Below are positions 36,001 to 44,386 of a stretch of 64,000 bases of DNA, piece by piece; position 1 is the stretch's first letter, and each line of letters opens with the position of its first letter. Origin of the DNA: Microbacterium aoyamense (GTDB lineage: Bacteria; Actinomycetota; Actinomycetes; Actinomycetales; Microbacteriaceae). The position numbers were made by a program, and so were the translations under genes. The stretch covers positions 1,116,001-1,180,000 of the forward strand of contig NZ_JAKNUT010000001.1 in NCBI RefSeq assembly GCF_023155855.1. Direction: 5' to 3'. The notes under the pieces were generated by a model. It saw only the letters and a list, made by a program, of their open reading frames with translations. It did not search any database and was not told where the DNA came from.

Positions 36001-36779
36001 GCCTCGTCGACGGCATCCGGGAGTCCCGTGACGGCGACGAATCCGACTGCTGCCCATCGGTGATCGGGCTCGGCGGCCAGCAGATCGGGCCGCTCGGCGA
36101 AAGGGCGCGGCAGGAAAGCGTCGGCGTTCGCCCGCTCGACCCCGTGGAGCGCCATGAGCGACTCGGCCGGGACCGCGCCGCCCGAGACGAGCCGCATCGC
36201 GGAACCGACGGCCGGGTGGTCGACGTACTGCTTCGGCGAGAGCGCTGAAGCCGTCGTCGCGTCCACGAGGATCTGCCCGCTCCCCGCCGCTGCCTGCAGT
36301 TCGAGCACGCGCGTCGTGTCAGCCCCGATGACGATCGCGCTGCGCGTACGCGAGCCCGTCAGCACGACCTCGAATCGGCCGGACCGGATGCCGACCGACA
36401 TCCGCAGCCGTGCAGCGGCCGTGCGCAGCCGGATGTCTCCGATCGCGGCGAGCACGCGCTGCATGACCCACGCGGAGTGCGCCGCGCGGCGCTCGTGCTC
36501 GGCGCCTGTGTAGAGCACGAGCAGTGCGTCGCCGGCGAACTTGAGCACGTCCCCGCCGTCGTCCGTCGCCGAGAGCAGCACGGTGAACACCCGCGACAGC
36601 GTCGCGATGAGCTCCTCTGTGCCCTGCTTGCCGGCCGAAGCGAGCCGTTCGGAGAGGACCGTGAATCCCGAGATGTCCACCAGGACGCACGTGCCCTCGA
36701 TCGGCACGTGCCGTGTGCCTGGCGGAGTCCCGAGCAGGAGCCGCGGAACGAGGGTGGAGGCGGAGATCCCCGCACTCAC
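33012..36779 (-). CDS. class III nucleotide cyclase with STAND ATPase and TPR (soluble-adenylyl-cyclase-like)
   Basis: 1255 residues from the chosen GTG at 36779 (in-frame sequence further upstream looks non-coding). Cyclase domain 1 (about 25-220) has the metal-binding Asp35 (VLVDISGF) and Asp84 (KFAGDALLV). Domain 2 (about 240-405) lacks the first Asp (VGFVAVTG) but keeps the transition-state Asn358 in GDTTNLAARL and KGKSKP. This split of duties matches mammalian soluble adenylyl cyclase. An AAA/STAND ATPase (about 415-760) has Walker A GPAGIGKTS (Lys457) and Walker B VIVVDDAQW. TPR helices fill about 790-1220. No signal peptide or membrane helix: cytoplasmic. First gene of the three-gene operon, TGATG overlap with the giant gene. 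It may make cAMP or another cyclic nucleotide. Confidence 0.85.
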   Translation of the reverse strand: MSAGISASTLVPRLLLGTPPGTRHVPIEGTCVLVDISGFTVLSERLASAGKQGTEELIATLSRVFTVLLSATDDGGDVLKFAGDALLVLYTGAEHERRAAHSAWVMQRVLAAIGDIRLRTAAARLRMSVGIRSGRFEVVLTGSRTRSAIVIGADTTRVLELQAAAGSGQILVDATTASALSPKQYVDHPAVGSAMRLVSGGAVPAESLMALHGVERANADAFLPRPFAERPDLLAAEPDHRWAAVGFVAVTGLPDAVDEAVLDEIDALTAAVEAAVEATGTTLLDIDPGRGGFRYFLTAGAPRAVEDPEGSLVTALHRIVATDTRFDIKAGAAAGRVFAGFVGAPFRQTYTTMGDTTNLAARLTSHAPEGTVVVTREVAARARVQVTAEDAREITVKGKSKPIAIATVAAVGERMRRAPAESPFVGRDEQIAQLSIRRDTDSPSVIVTVTGPAGIGKTSLIDEVFADRAVLRITGDRFAAGTAYGALRGLLRPLLGIPAEASPAEAGRTLEHRLRALTPDLLPWAGLLADMIGADCAESPAVRALDDAYRVERAHAVLGEVLGAALPPDSVIVVDDAQWIDAASAAAVGVVLPSPGGRAVVLRRESAATSDVAGEDADTIGLGPLSDEDATMLVESVMGRSPHPADLARILERAGGNPLYLVELAATGADDDEPRTLDELIGERIDGLSEHDRHIVRATAVLGLRVPRALFEQCVGAVEFTESDPLGEILRLDDAGAGSTIAFRSELYRDVAYDQLAFQERRRLHAVAAKAIAADPALAAGAADAMLAVHFEANGDWLAAADAARRNAEAAERAHAMEDAVASYRAAVAATRRARAPRAALRDLCELLASACYRCGRTVEAIDALDEARRLADSPLVRARIDCERAHSLNHLGRPVEAGAVLRRARRAARSAGESGRTLEARILVVDAAMRMRQSRWSDLLHLSREAIELLEGHADSAEAKGVLADAYRYHDIAASEIDGDDAMVHLQKALDLYEELGDAISASKVLTLIGIRAYFRGAWSAAASLYSRAQDASEAAGHTVGAAIDAANTAEILIDQGKIDLARPLLRRAARVFDAAADTYLVAFVEGFQGRALLREGDPRGAIASFDAAARQFDELGETESVLDVRVRRIEALLDLGETEAARGAIAAVEPAVGEEGILGSQLLRHRARLAESQGDDGLALTLSKKAVDAAGSTLFERALCLAQTARLTGSTGALLRAEAETILKELGVADIPALLDSTAPSPIAHPTHEEVVS

Positions 36780-37017
36780 GGGCGGGGCCTTCGCGGAGCA
36801 TGCGCTGTGAGCATCGCGGGGGAGCTGCGCGCAACGCCTGCGCTCATGCGACCTCCCCAGTCGCCTCCCATCGGAGCCGCGGGTTCGGGGGACTGCGCGC
36901 GGCGGCTCGCGGCGGATGCTCTGCGAGAAATATCGCAGAAAACAAGGGCTTGCGCCATCCATCCGTCCGCATGTAGTGCGCCAGCGTTCGCGCAGGTGCG
37001 TCCCTTACCCTGGGAGC

Positions 37018-38256
37018 ATGACGACCGAACCGGAACAGACGCGCGTGCGCCAGGTGCGCCCGAAGACCGAGGGATGGTCGCAGAAGAAGGATGACGCGGG
37101 CCGCCCGCTCCTGCAGTTCGCCTCACCCAAGCGCGGGAAGCCCCCTGTGCACATGGCAGACCTCACACCCGAGCAGCGCGTGGAGAAGGTCAAGGAGCTC
37201 GGGCTTCCGGGCTTCCGGGCGAAGCAGCTCGAGAAGCACTACTTCACGCACTGGACGCACGACCCCGCCGACATGACCGACCTGCCGGCCGAGGGTCGCG
37301 ACGAGTTCGTGCACGGGATGCTGCCGCCGCTCCTCACCGAGGTCCGACGCCTCGAGACCGACCGCGGCGACACGATCAAGTTCCTGTGGAAGCTGCACGA
37401 CGGTGCGCTCGTGGAGTCCGTGCTCATGAGGTACCCCGGCCGCATCACGCTGTGCGTCTCGTCGCAGGCCGGATGCGGGATGAACTGCCCGTTCTGCGCG
37501 ACAGGCCAGGCCGGACTCACCCGGAACATGTCGTCCGCCGAGATCGTCGAGCAGGTCGTGCGCGCCAACCGCCTCATCGCCGACGGTGGCCTCGGCGGCA
37601 AGAAGAAGGACGACCACTCGGCTGAACGGGTGTCGAACATCGTCTTCATGGGCATGGGCGAGCCGCTCGCCAACTACGCCCGTGTCATGCAGGCCGTGCG
37701 CGTCATGACCGACAAGACGCACGGCCTCGGCATGAGTGCGCGCGGCATCACGGTCTCGACCGTGGGTCTCGCGCCGGCGATCACGAAACTCTCGAACGAG
37801 GACATCCCGGTCACGTTCGCGCTGTCGCTGCACGCACCCGACGACGAGCTGCGCGACGAGCTCATCCCGGTGAACTCGCGGTGGAAGGTCGATGAGGTGC
37901 TCGATGCCGCACGTGCCTACTTCGACAAGACCAAGCGCCGCGTGTCGATCGAGTACGCGCTCATCAAGGACATGAACGATCACGGCTGGCGTGCCGACCT
38001 GCTCGGCGACAAGCTCAACGAGCGCGGTCGCGGTTGGGTACACGTGAACCCCATCCCGCTCAACCCGACGCCGGGCTCGATCTGGACGGCGTCCGAGGTG
38101 TCGGTGCAGAACGAGTTCGTCCGCCGTCTCGAGGCCAAGGGCATCCCCACGACGCTCCGCGACACGCGCGGCAAAGAGATCGACGGCGCGTGCGGTCAGC
38201 TCGTGGCGACGGAAGAGGACGAGGCGGTCGCCGCGGTCACGCCGCTCGAGGTCTGA
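37018..38256 (+). CDS. rlmN: dual-specificity 23S rRNA/tRNA adenosine C2-methyltransferase
   Basis: A 412-residue radical-SAM methyltransferase that methylates A2503 of 23S rRNA and A37 of some tRNAs. The cluster motif is C-X3-C-X2-C in [15 protein letters not shown], with [28 protein letters not shown] and the methyl-carrying cysteine near the end (EIDGACGQL). A roughly 40-residue charged N-terminal extension precedes the family start, common in actinobacteria. It is transcribed away from the cyclase operon with about 240 bases between. Confidence 0.95.
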   Translation: MTTEPEQTRVRQVRPKTEGWSQKKDDAGRPLLQFASPKRGKPPVHMADLTPEQRVEKVKELGLPGFRAKQLEKHYFTHWTHDPADMTDLPAEGRDEFVHGMLPPLLTEVRRLETDRGDTIKFLWKLHDGALVESVLMRYPGRITLCVSSQAGCGMNCPFCATGQAGLTRNMSSAEIVEQVVRANRLIADGGLGGKKKDDHSAERVSNIVFMGMGEPLANYARVMQAVRVMTDKTHGLGMSARGITVSTVGLAPAITKLSNEDIPVTFALSLHAPDDELRDELIPVNSRWKVDEVLDAARAYFDKTKRRVSIEYALIKDMNDHGWRADLLGDKLNERGRGWVHVNPIPLNPTPGSIWTASEVSVQNEFVRRLEAKGIPTTLRDTRGKEIDGACGQLVATEEDEAVAAVTPLEV

Positions 38257-38259
38257 CCG

Positions 38260-39636
38260 TCAGGCCTGCCAGAGCGTCTTGACGTTCACGAACTCGCGGA
38301 TGCCGTTGCCGGCGAGTTCGCGGCCGTAGCCGGAGTCCTTCACCCCGCCGAAGGGCATCCCGAAGAACGACGCCGAGTTGCCGTTGGCGAACACCGCTCC
38401 GAACTGCAGGGAATCCTGCAGTGCGTCGATCTCGGCCTGGTCGCCGGTCCAGACCGATGCAGCCAGGCCGAACTCGGAGTCGTTCGCGAGATCCACGGCT
38501 TCCTCGAGCGACTCGACCCGGTAGACGCAGGCCACGGGACCGAAGCACTCCTCGCGGTAGATGCGCATGTCCGGTGTCACGCCGGTGAGCACCGTGGCGG
38601 GATAGAACCACCCTGGCCCGGCGGGCAGATCCCCGCCCGTGTGGACCGTCACGCCGTGCGCCTTCGCGTCCTCGACGAGCTCGTGGGCCTCCGCACGCAC
38701 CTGCTCGGTCGCCATGGGCCCGAAGCCGGTGCCGTCTGCGAACGGGTCGCCGGGGAGCGTCGAGCGCATCTTCTCGAGGAAGAGCGGGAACCATTCGTCG
38801 TAGACGTCGGTGTGCACGTAGAAGCGCTTGGCGCAGATGCAGGACTGGCCGGAGTTCTGCGTGCGCGAGTTCGCGCCGAACTCCGCGGCGCGGGCGACAT
38901 CCGCCGACGGCATGACGATGAAGGCGTCCGTGCCGCCGAGCTCCAGCACGCTCTTCTTGATGTTGCGGCCGGCGGCCTCGGCGACGGCGGACCCGGCGCC
39001 CACGGACCCGGTGAGTGTCACGGCGGCGATGCGGCGGTCGTCGATGAGTCGGGATGCTGCGGCCCCCTCGATCAGCAGCGTCTGGAATGCGCCCGTGGGA
39101 AAGCCCGCGCGCTCGAACAGCTCGCCCAGGTACAGCGCGACCTGCGGCACGGACGAGGCGTGCTTGAGCAGACCGGTGTTGCCGGCCATGAGTGCGGGGG
39201 CGGCGAAGCGGATCACCTGCCAGAAGGGGTAGTTCCACGGCATGACCGCCAGGACCGTTCCCAGCGGCTGGTGCACGACGCGCGCGCGGGAGGCGCCGAC
39301 GGTCGAAGGCTCCACCGGGGTCTCGTCGGCGAGATAGCGCTCGGCGTTGTCGGCGTAGTGGCGCATGCCGTTGGCAGACTTGCCGATCTCGTACTTCGCG
39401 GTCGCGATGGTCTTGCCCATCTCGGTCGCGGCGAGGGCGGCGAGCCGATCGAGGTCTGCGTCCATCAGGTCGGCGGCGCGATGCATCCACCCCGCCCGCT
39501 CTGCGAATGTCGTCGAGCGCATGGTCGCGTTCGCGGCTGAGGCACGAGACAGGATCAGCTCGATCTGGTCCGGGGTGTGCGGGGCGAACTCGCGTTCGAC
39601 GATCCCGGTCGTGGGGTTGAGGGTCGCGATGGCCAT
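38260..39636 (-). CDS. aldehyde dehydrogenase, succinate-semialdehyde dehydrogenase-like
   Basis: A 458-residue NAD(P)-dependent aldehyde dehydrogenase. The catalytic nucleophile is Cys266 in SGQSCICAKR, the general-base Glu is in LELGGTDAFIV, and MPWNYPFWQVIRFAAPALMAGN and the EECFGPV block are standard. The N-terminus TTGIVEREFAPHTPDQIE is like GabD/YneI-type succinate-semialdehyde dehydrogenases. In this operon it probably oxidises the aldehyde released by the copper amine oxidase encoded upstream; that link is inference. It ends three bases from rlmN, tail to tail. Confidence 0.88.
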   Translation of the reverse strand: MAIATLNPTTGIVEREFAPHTPDQIELILSRASAANATMRSTTFAERAGWMHRAADLMDADLDRLAALAATEMGKTIATAKYEIGKSANGMRHYADNAERYLADETPVEPSTVGASRARVVHQPLGTVLAVMPWNYPFWQVIRFAAPALMAGNTGLLKHASSVPQVALYLGELFERAGFPTGAFQTLLIEGAAASRLIDDRRIAAVTLTGSVGAGSAVAEAAGRNIKKSVLELGGTDAFIVMPSADVARAAEFGANSRTQNSGQSCICAKRFYVHTDVYDEWFPLFLEKMRSTLPGDPFADGTGFGPMATEQVRAEAHELVEDAKAHGVTVHTGGDLPAGPGWFYPATVLTGVTPDMRIYREECFGPVACVYRVESLEEAVDLANDSEFGLAASVWTGDQAEIDALQDSLQFGAVFANGNSASFFGMPFGGVKDSGYGRELAGNGIREFVNVKTLWQA

Positions 39637-39640
39637 GGGA

Positions 39641-40543
39641 CTACTCCTTCGTGTCGGCCGTGATGAGAGTGCGTGCGAGCGCGAGCGCCCCGACGACCGG
39701 GGGTCGCGTGAGCAGGTGGACGGCGAAGTCGGGATGCCGCTCAGCGACGCCCGCGCGCACGGCATCGAACAGTCGCGGCTGGTGCGAGATGACGCCGCCC
39801 GCGCACACCACGTCGGTGCCCACGGCTCCCCGTCGGACGAGCTGGTCGACGAGTCGGACGAGATGTTCCCCGCCCGCGTCGATGACCCTCGCCGCGAGCG
39901 TCGATCCGGCGTCAGCGGCGGCGAAGACAGCCCGCGCGGCAGGAGCCCAGTTGGCCATCGTCGGCTCGTCGTTCACCCGTCGGGCGAGCCTCTCGGGAGA
40001 GTCCACGTCGAACGCGCCCTGCAGGGCGCCCAGCAGACCGTCGTCGGGGGTGCCGTCATCGTGTGCGAGGAGGGCCGCCTTCGTCGCTTCGCGAACGAGT
40101 CCGGCGGCGCCCGCGTCGTCGCCGAGGACCCAGCCCCAACCGCCCGTGATCAGCGCATCGCCATGCGCATCGGCTCCCACGCCGATGGCACCCGTTCCCG
40201 CGATGAGTCCGATGCCCTGCGCGAACCCAGCGGCGGGCACGAGGAGTGCCGCATCGTTGACGCAGACGGCCCGCAGGCCGGCGTCGCTCAGCGCGCGCGT
40301 GAAGGAGCGGACTGTCTCCGGGCTGTCGAGCCCCTGAGCGCCGATCCCGAGGGCGACGATGTCGCCGTCGGGCGGCAGTGCCCGTGCGAGCAGTGCCTGC
40401 ACCCACGCGACGCCGGACTCGATCGGCTCGGCATCCCATCCGTGCGCCGGATGGACCACATCGACGACGACGTCGCCGGTCGTCGTCGTGGCCAGGACCG
40501 CGGACTTGCTGCCGCCGAGGTCGAGACCGACGAGGAGCCTCAT
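39641..40543 (-). CDS. BadF/N-acetylglucosamine-kinase-type ATPase
   Basis: A 300-residue protein of the ASKHA (actin-like ATPase) fold. Phosphate 1 motif is VGLDLGGSKSAVL, phosphate 2 is LIAGTGAIGVGAD, and GGWGWVLGDDAGAAGLVREA is the signature of BadF/GlcNAc kinases. It likely phosphorylates an amino sugar or similar. ATGA overlap with the SIS gene upstream; five bases before the aldehyde dehydrogenase. Confidence 0.83.
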   Translation of the reverse strand: MRLLVGLDLGGSKSAVLATTTTGDVVVDVVHPAHGWDAEPIESGVAWVQALLARALPPDGDIVALGIGAQGLDSPETVRSFTRALSDAGLRAVCVNDAALLVPAAGFAQGIGLIAGTGAIGVGADAHGDALITGGWGWVLGDDAGAAGLVREATKAALLAHDDGTPDDGLLGALQGAFDVDSPERLARRVNDEPTMANWAPAARAVFAAADAGSTLAARVIDAGGEHLVRLVDQLVRRGAVGTDVVCAGGVISHQPRLFDAVRAGVAERHPDFAVHLLTRPPVVGALALARTLITADTKE

Positions 40544-41562
40544 CGCGATTCCTCCGCCGATCCGACCTTCGTGTCGTCGTGGAAGAAGACGAACTCCTCG
40601 ATATCGATCGACCGCGCGTGCGCGACGGCCTCGACCAGGGACTGCATCGCGACGGCCTCGAGCACCGCTCGTGGACCGGGGGGCGCTTTCGGGAGGCGGA
40701 TGACGACGATCCCCTCGAGTTCGCCGACGTCGTCTCCCGTCACCAGGATCACGCGATTGCCGGCCTCGCGGAGCATGCGAGCGACGTCGACCTCGCGGTC
40801 GGAGCCGAACAGCACGTGCACCCCGGTCGCACTCGCCGACTCCATGGACCCGTGGAGGTAGGTCCGCGTACTGAGGGACGAGGAGGGGATGCGGGCGACC
40901 TCGCGGAACAGGAGGGCACCGGCCTCGGCAGATCCCACGGACGGTCCCGATCCGACGAAGTCCGCCCACAGTGCGTCGTCGAAGCTCGCTGCGAGCTCCT
41001 CGGCGCGGGCGCCGAGCGTGGCATCCAGCCGCTCCACCTGCTCGGGAAGCGCCCGCCACGCCGGATCGACCGCCCCGCCGTCCCACGCGTCGGCGATCAT
41101 GCCGAGCGCGACGACGGTCGCCGTGAATCCGATCGTCGAGGCGTAGGAGTCCGGGATGCTGCCGAGCCCCAGCGTCCGCGCCGCCGCCTCCGACACGGGC
41201 GACGGCACGGAGTTGACGACCGCGAACCGCAGATCGCGGGCGACGGAGTCGAGGGCCGCGAGGGTCTCGGTGCTGCGGCCGCTCTGCGAGATGCCGATGA
41301 CGGGATGCGCAGAATGCGGGAGCGGGAGCGGGAAGTCGCCGGCGCTCAGGCGCCACGCGTCGATCCCTCGCTTGCGCAGGGACCAGACCGGTGCGCATGC
41401 GGCGGCGAGACTCGCCCCGATGCCTACGAACAGCGGACCGGGCCCAGTGAGCGCACCCCCTCCGCGCCACTCCTCGACAAGGGATGCGATGCGATCGGCT
41501 GCGACGCTGAGTTGGTCTGCCTGGGTCGAACGAGCCGCCGCGTAGGGGATGTAGCCGATCAT
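40540..41562 (-). CDS. SIS-domain sugar isomerase/aminotransferase-like protein
   Basis: A 340-residue protein with two SIS (sugar isomerase) domains, as in the C-terminal half of GlmS and in AgaS/FrlB-type deglycase or deaminase enzymes. The first carries FVGIGASLAAACAPV and VIGISQSGRSTET (phosphosugar-binding Ser-rich loop), the second FVGSGPSVGSAEAGALLFREVARI and the ESASATGVHVLF region. No glutaminase domain is present, so it acts on an already phosphorylated amino or fructosamine-like sugar. ATGA overlaps tie it to the amine oxidase and the kinase. Confidence 0.82.
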   Translation of the reverse strand: MIGYIPYAAARSTQADQLSVAADRIASLVEEWRGGGALTGPGPLFVGIGASLAAACAPVWSLRKRGIDAWRLSAGDFPLPLPHSAHPVIGISQSGRSTETLAALDSVARDLRFAVVNSVPSPVSEAAARTLGLGSIPDSYASTIGFTATVVALGMIADAWDGGAVDPAWRALPEQVERLDATLGARAEELAASFDDALWADFVGSGPSVGSAEAGALLFREVARIPSSSLSTRTYLHGSMESASATGVHVLFGSDREVDVARMLREAGNRVILVTGDDVGELEGIVVIRLPKAPPGPRAVLEAVAMQSLVEAVAHARSIDIEEFVFFHDDTKVGSAEESR

Positions 41563-43592
41563 GCGGAGTGCCCCGCGTCCTCTTCGTGACCGTGGTGGTG
41601 ATGGTGGGCATCCGCAGGGGTCATGTCGTCGTGCCCTGCGTGATGGTGCCCGGGAGCGCAGTGATCGCTCGTCGACGCCGGGATGTCGGCGACCGGCACG
41701 CGGCCGAAGAAGTCATGCGGCTTGAGCGTGAATCCGCACGTGTCGACCGGCATGATCGGCCAGTCCTCGAGACGGGGGAAGTGCGTGAGCCCGAAGGTGT
41801 GCCAGACGACGATGTCGGTCGTGTCGACCGGCCGATCAGCGGCCGTCCACGCCGGAAGACCGGCACCGCCCGGGTGCATGTTGACGAAGTCGCCCGCCGG
41901 ATACAGCTCGGCAGGCTCGTACGCGGTCACCCACAGGTGCTTCGTCGCGAACGTCGCGCGGCGCGCGATGTCGCTCGACGGATCGGCGAGCAGGGGAGGC
42001 TTGCCCTCGGGGAAGAGCGCCCACCCGACCTCGCCCCCGAGGCGGTTGCGCACCGTGGGGTTGACGATGCGCCATACCCGGTTGACCGCGTTGTCGGCGA
42101 CCCGCTGTGCGTCGCTCTCGCGTTCGAGCCGCGTCACGAGCTGCGTGAAGCCCGTGCCCGTCGGGTTATCGGGGCCCACGGGCACGAGTGCAGCCTCGAG
42201 TTCGTCCACCGCGTTGTCGAGACCGTCGATCATCGTGTCGAGCCGCGCGCTGAAGAGGTGCTGGTGGTGCGGCGCGCCCAATCCGGGAGCGAGCTGCGTC
42301 GCGAACTGGTAGCCCTCGCCGGGGTAGGCCGAGGTGAAGACGACTCCGGTCGCCTTCACCTCGAACTGGATCGCACCGTCGAGGCCGAAGTACCAGTAGA
42401 ACCCGTAGTCGTAGTTGCCGACGGTGACGAAGAAGCTCACGACGAGCCGGCGGTTCCGCCGCGACTCGGACGACCCGTTCCAGTTGTCGGTGTGCTTCCA
42501 GAGGATCCCGGCGTCCTCTTCGTGAATGCAGATCGCCTGCGGGATGACGTGGACAGTCCCGTCGTTCGCGGCAACCGTGGCGTCGAGGTAGGTGATGTCT
42601 CCTACGCAGTCGCACCCGAGTTCGAGCGAGTTCGCGAAGCCGCCGAGCAGGTACTCGCCGCAGTCGAAGAAGTTCTGGAACCACCGCTGCGGGCTGGGGT
42701 CCCCATAGGGCACGACCATCTCGGCGATCGAAGCGCGGTAGAGCACGGGTCGCATGACGGGGATGCCGTCGCCCGCCGTGTAGTCGCCGATCGCGACGTT
42801 GTGGAAGATGAGGCCCTCGCGCTGGTCGAAGCCGACCTGCATGCGCCATCCGGCCCACTCGAGCACGCCTTCATCGTCGATCGTGAAGCTCGGGCCCGCG
42901 GGCTGGGTGATCTCGATGGCTTTCAGGCCTTCACGGTCCGGCCCGCGCCACGACTCGAGGTGGAACGACGCGGCCTCCATCGGCACGGGGTAGTCGACGT
43001 GGTCGACGACATCCAGCACCTCTCCCGTCACCACGTCGACCATCGCGACGATCCCGTCCACGGGGTGCGCCCAGCCCAGGTCGTCGGCGCCCGTCGAGAC
43101 GAACGTGAAGCAGCGCTGCACGCGGTGCCCGGACTCGTCTCCCGCGAGCACGCCCGCCGAGAGGGGGTTCACGATGAGCTGCGCGAGGTCGGTGAGGCCC
43201 CGCTTCGCCATCGCGGCGACCCATCGCTCGTCCTGCTTGACGACCTCGTCGACGTAGCCGAACTCCTTGATCACGACGGGCACGGCGCCGTCGACGGAGG
43301 GGTCGAGCACGCGGTGCGACACGATGGCGCCGGCTTCCGGATCGACCACGACGTCCGCAGAGACCCCGCTCGCCATGTCGATGAGGAACGACCGCACGAG
43401 TCGGGGTGTAGCGCGGCCGGCGAGCAGTTCCCGCTTGTCGGGCTCGACGAGCCCGACATACGAGTAGTGCGTGTCGGCTGCGGCGATGCCAGCGGCTTCG
43501 AGGGTCGAGCGGTTGGCGACGATCTCGTCGGCGGTGAGCGACCGCAGAACGCGGGCGGTCTCGGTCGATAGGGCAGTGGTGGTCGTGCTCAC
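41559..43592 (-). CDS. copper amine oxidase (primary-amine oxidase, topaquinone type)
   Basis: A 677-residue enzyme converting a primary amine, O2 and water to aldehyde, ammonia and H2O2. The topaquinone precursor is Tyr394 in VGNYDYGF, the catalytic base is Asp310 in FFDCGEY, and copper ligands are HQHLF plus the later His in VWHTFGLTH, all as in Arthrobacter enzymes. The start is the GTG at 43592 with AGGAG eight bases before. The C-terminus is His-rich (GHHHAGHDD, DAHHHHHGHEED), probably for copper or nickel binding or delivery. No signal peptide is seen, so it is probably cytoplasmic. The substrate amine is not known. Confidence 0.93.
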   Translation of the reverse strand: MSTTTTALSTETARVLRSLTADEIVANRSTLEAAGIAAADTHYSYVGLVEPDKRELLAGRATPRLVRSFLIDMASGVSADVVVDPEAGAIVSHRVLDPSVDGAVPVVIKEFGYVDEVVKQDERWVAAMAKRGLTDLAQLIVNPLSAGVLAGDESGHRVQRCFTFVSTGADDLGWAHPVDGIVAMVDVVTGEVLDVVDHVDYPVPMEAASFHLESWRGPDREGLKAIEITQPAGPSFTIDDEGVLEWAGWRMQVGFDQREGLIFHNVAIGDYTAGDGIPVMRPVLYRASIAEMVVPYGDPSPQRWFQNFFDCGEYLLGGFANSLELGCDCVGDITYLDATVAANDGTVHVIPQAICIHEEDAGILWKHTDNWNGSSESRRNRRLVVSFFVTVGNYDYGFYWYFGLDGAIQFEVKATGVVFTSAYPGEGYQFATQLAPGLGAPHHQHLFSARLDTMIDGLDNAVDELEAALVPVGPDNPTGTGFTQLVTRLERESDAQRVADNAVNRVWRIVNPTVRNRLGGEVGWALFPEGKPPLLADPSSDIARRATFATKHLWVTAYEPAELYPAGDFVNMHPGGAGLPAWTAADRPVDTTDIVVWHTFGLTHFPRLEDWPIMPVDTCGFTLKPHDFFGRVPVADIPASTSDHCAPGHHHAGHDDMTPADAHHHHHGHEEDAGHSA

Positions 43593-43612
43593 GGGATTCT
43601 CCTGCGTCGGGG

Positions 43613-44386
43613 TCAATGGGCGCTCGTGCGGGCGAACACGGTGCGCAGCCGGTATCGCTCCCCGGCGTAGTGGATCTCGCTCGCGAGCACGGGTCGGCCG
43701 TCCGCGGCGCGGGCGAGTTCCTTCATCACGAGCACGGCGCTGCCGGGTTCGATGGACAGCTCCACGGCGAGCTCGGGTTCGGCCGCTCGCGCCTCGAGGG
43801 TCGTCTCGGCGTAGGCGGGGGCGGAACCGGCGGCCGAGAGGACGGCGTACATGGATCCGTGGGCGAAGTCGACCGACTCGATCTGCGGTACGAGCGCCAC
43901 GGGCACGCGTGAGCAGTCGCGCAGGACGGGGATGCCTCCGAGGGACCGGATCCGGTCGAGATGCAGCAGCGGCATGCCCGCGACGACCTGCAGCTGCTCG
44001 GCCTCATCCAGAGTCGCCGGCGCGATCTGCGAGCGAGTGACTCGCGAGGATGCCTCGAGGCCCAGACGTGCCGCCGTCTCGGTGAAGGACTCCAGGCTGT
44101 TCGGCCACTCGGCGCGCGCGTCGCTCGGCGGCTGCTCGGGTTCGACGCCCACGAACCAGCCGCGTCCGCGGCGAGCCGAGATGAGGCCGTGGCGTTCGAG
44201 ATCGTTGAGCGCACGACGCAGGGTCACTCGGCTGACGTCGAGATCGATGCAGAGCTCGCGCTCGCTCGGCAGGCGCGTGCCGTGTGGCCAGGTCCCGTCG
44301 CCGATCCGGCGCTCGACGGCGTGCGCGGCACGCTGCCAGACCGGTTCGGCGCGCGCCGACGTGAGGGCGGGGGAGGGAGCGTTCAC
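43613..44386 (-). CDS. GntR-family regulator with UTRA domain (HutC type)
   Basis: A 257-residue regulator. The N-terminal winged helix has LPSERELCIDLDVSRVTLRRALNDLERHGLISARRGRGWFV; the rest is a UTRA effector-binding domain with NSLESFTETAARLGL and the strand EIHYAGERYRLRTVF. It resembles closely the regulator at 48813-49610. Its stop region overlaps none, but its GTG start overlaps the Gfo/Idh gene stop by four bases. It likely binds the TACCTCTT repeats in the shared promoter region at 45454-45535. Confidence 0.88.
   Translation of the reverse strand: MNAPSPALTSARAEPVWQRAAHAVERRIGDGTWPHGTRLPSERELCIDLDVSRVTLRRALNDLERHGLISARRGRGWFVGVEPEQPPSDARAEWPNSLESFTETAARLGLEASSRVTRSQIAPATLDEAEQLQVVAGMPLLHLDRIRSLGGIPVLRDCSRVPVALVPQIESVDFAHGSMYAVLSAAGSAPAYAETTLEARAAEPELAVELSIEPGSAVLVMKELARAADGRPVLASEIHYAGERYRLRTVFARTSAH

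Noticed and set aside
11050..36940. Shared motif GCG(A/G)GAAATATC before the ABC ATPase (about 11077) and cyclase (about 36923) genes
   Set aside because: Two short matches in AT-richer promoter DNA are likely chance similarity of -10 regions; a third place near 45500 matches only in part.
33012..36962. Cyclase frame extended upstream to 36962
   Set aside because: The first 60 residues of that longer frame are Arg-rich with no strand or helix pattern and read like antisense/promoter DNA; a GTG at 36779 lies just before the first cyclase strand.
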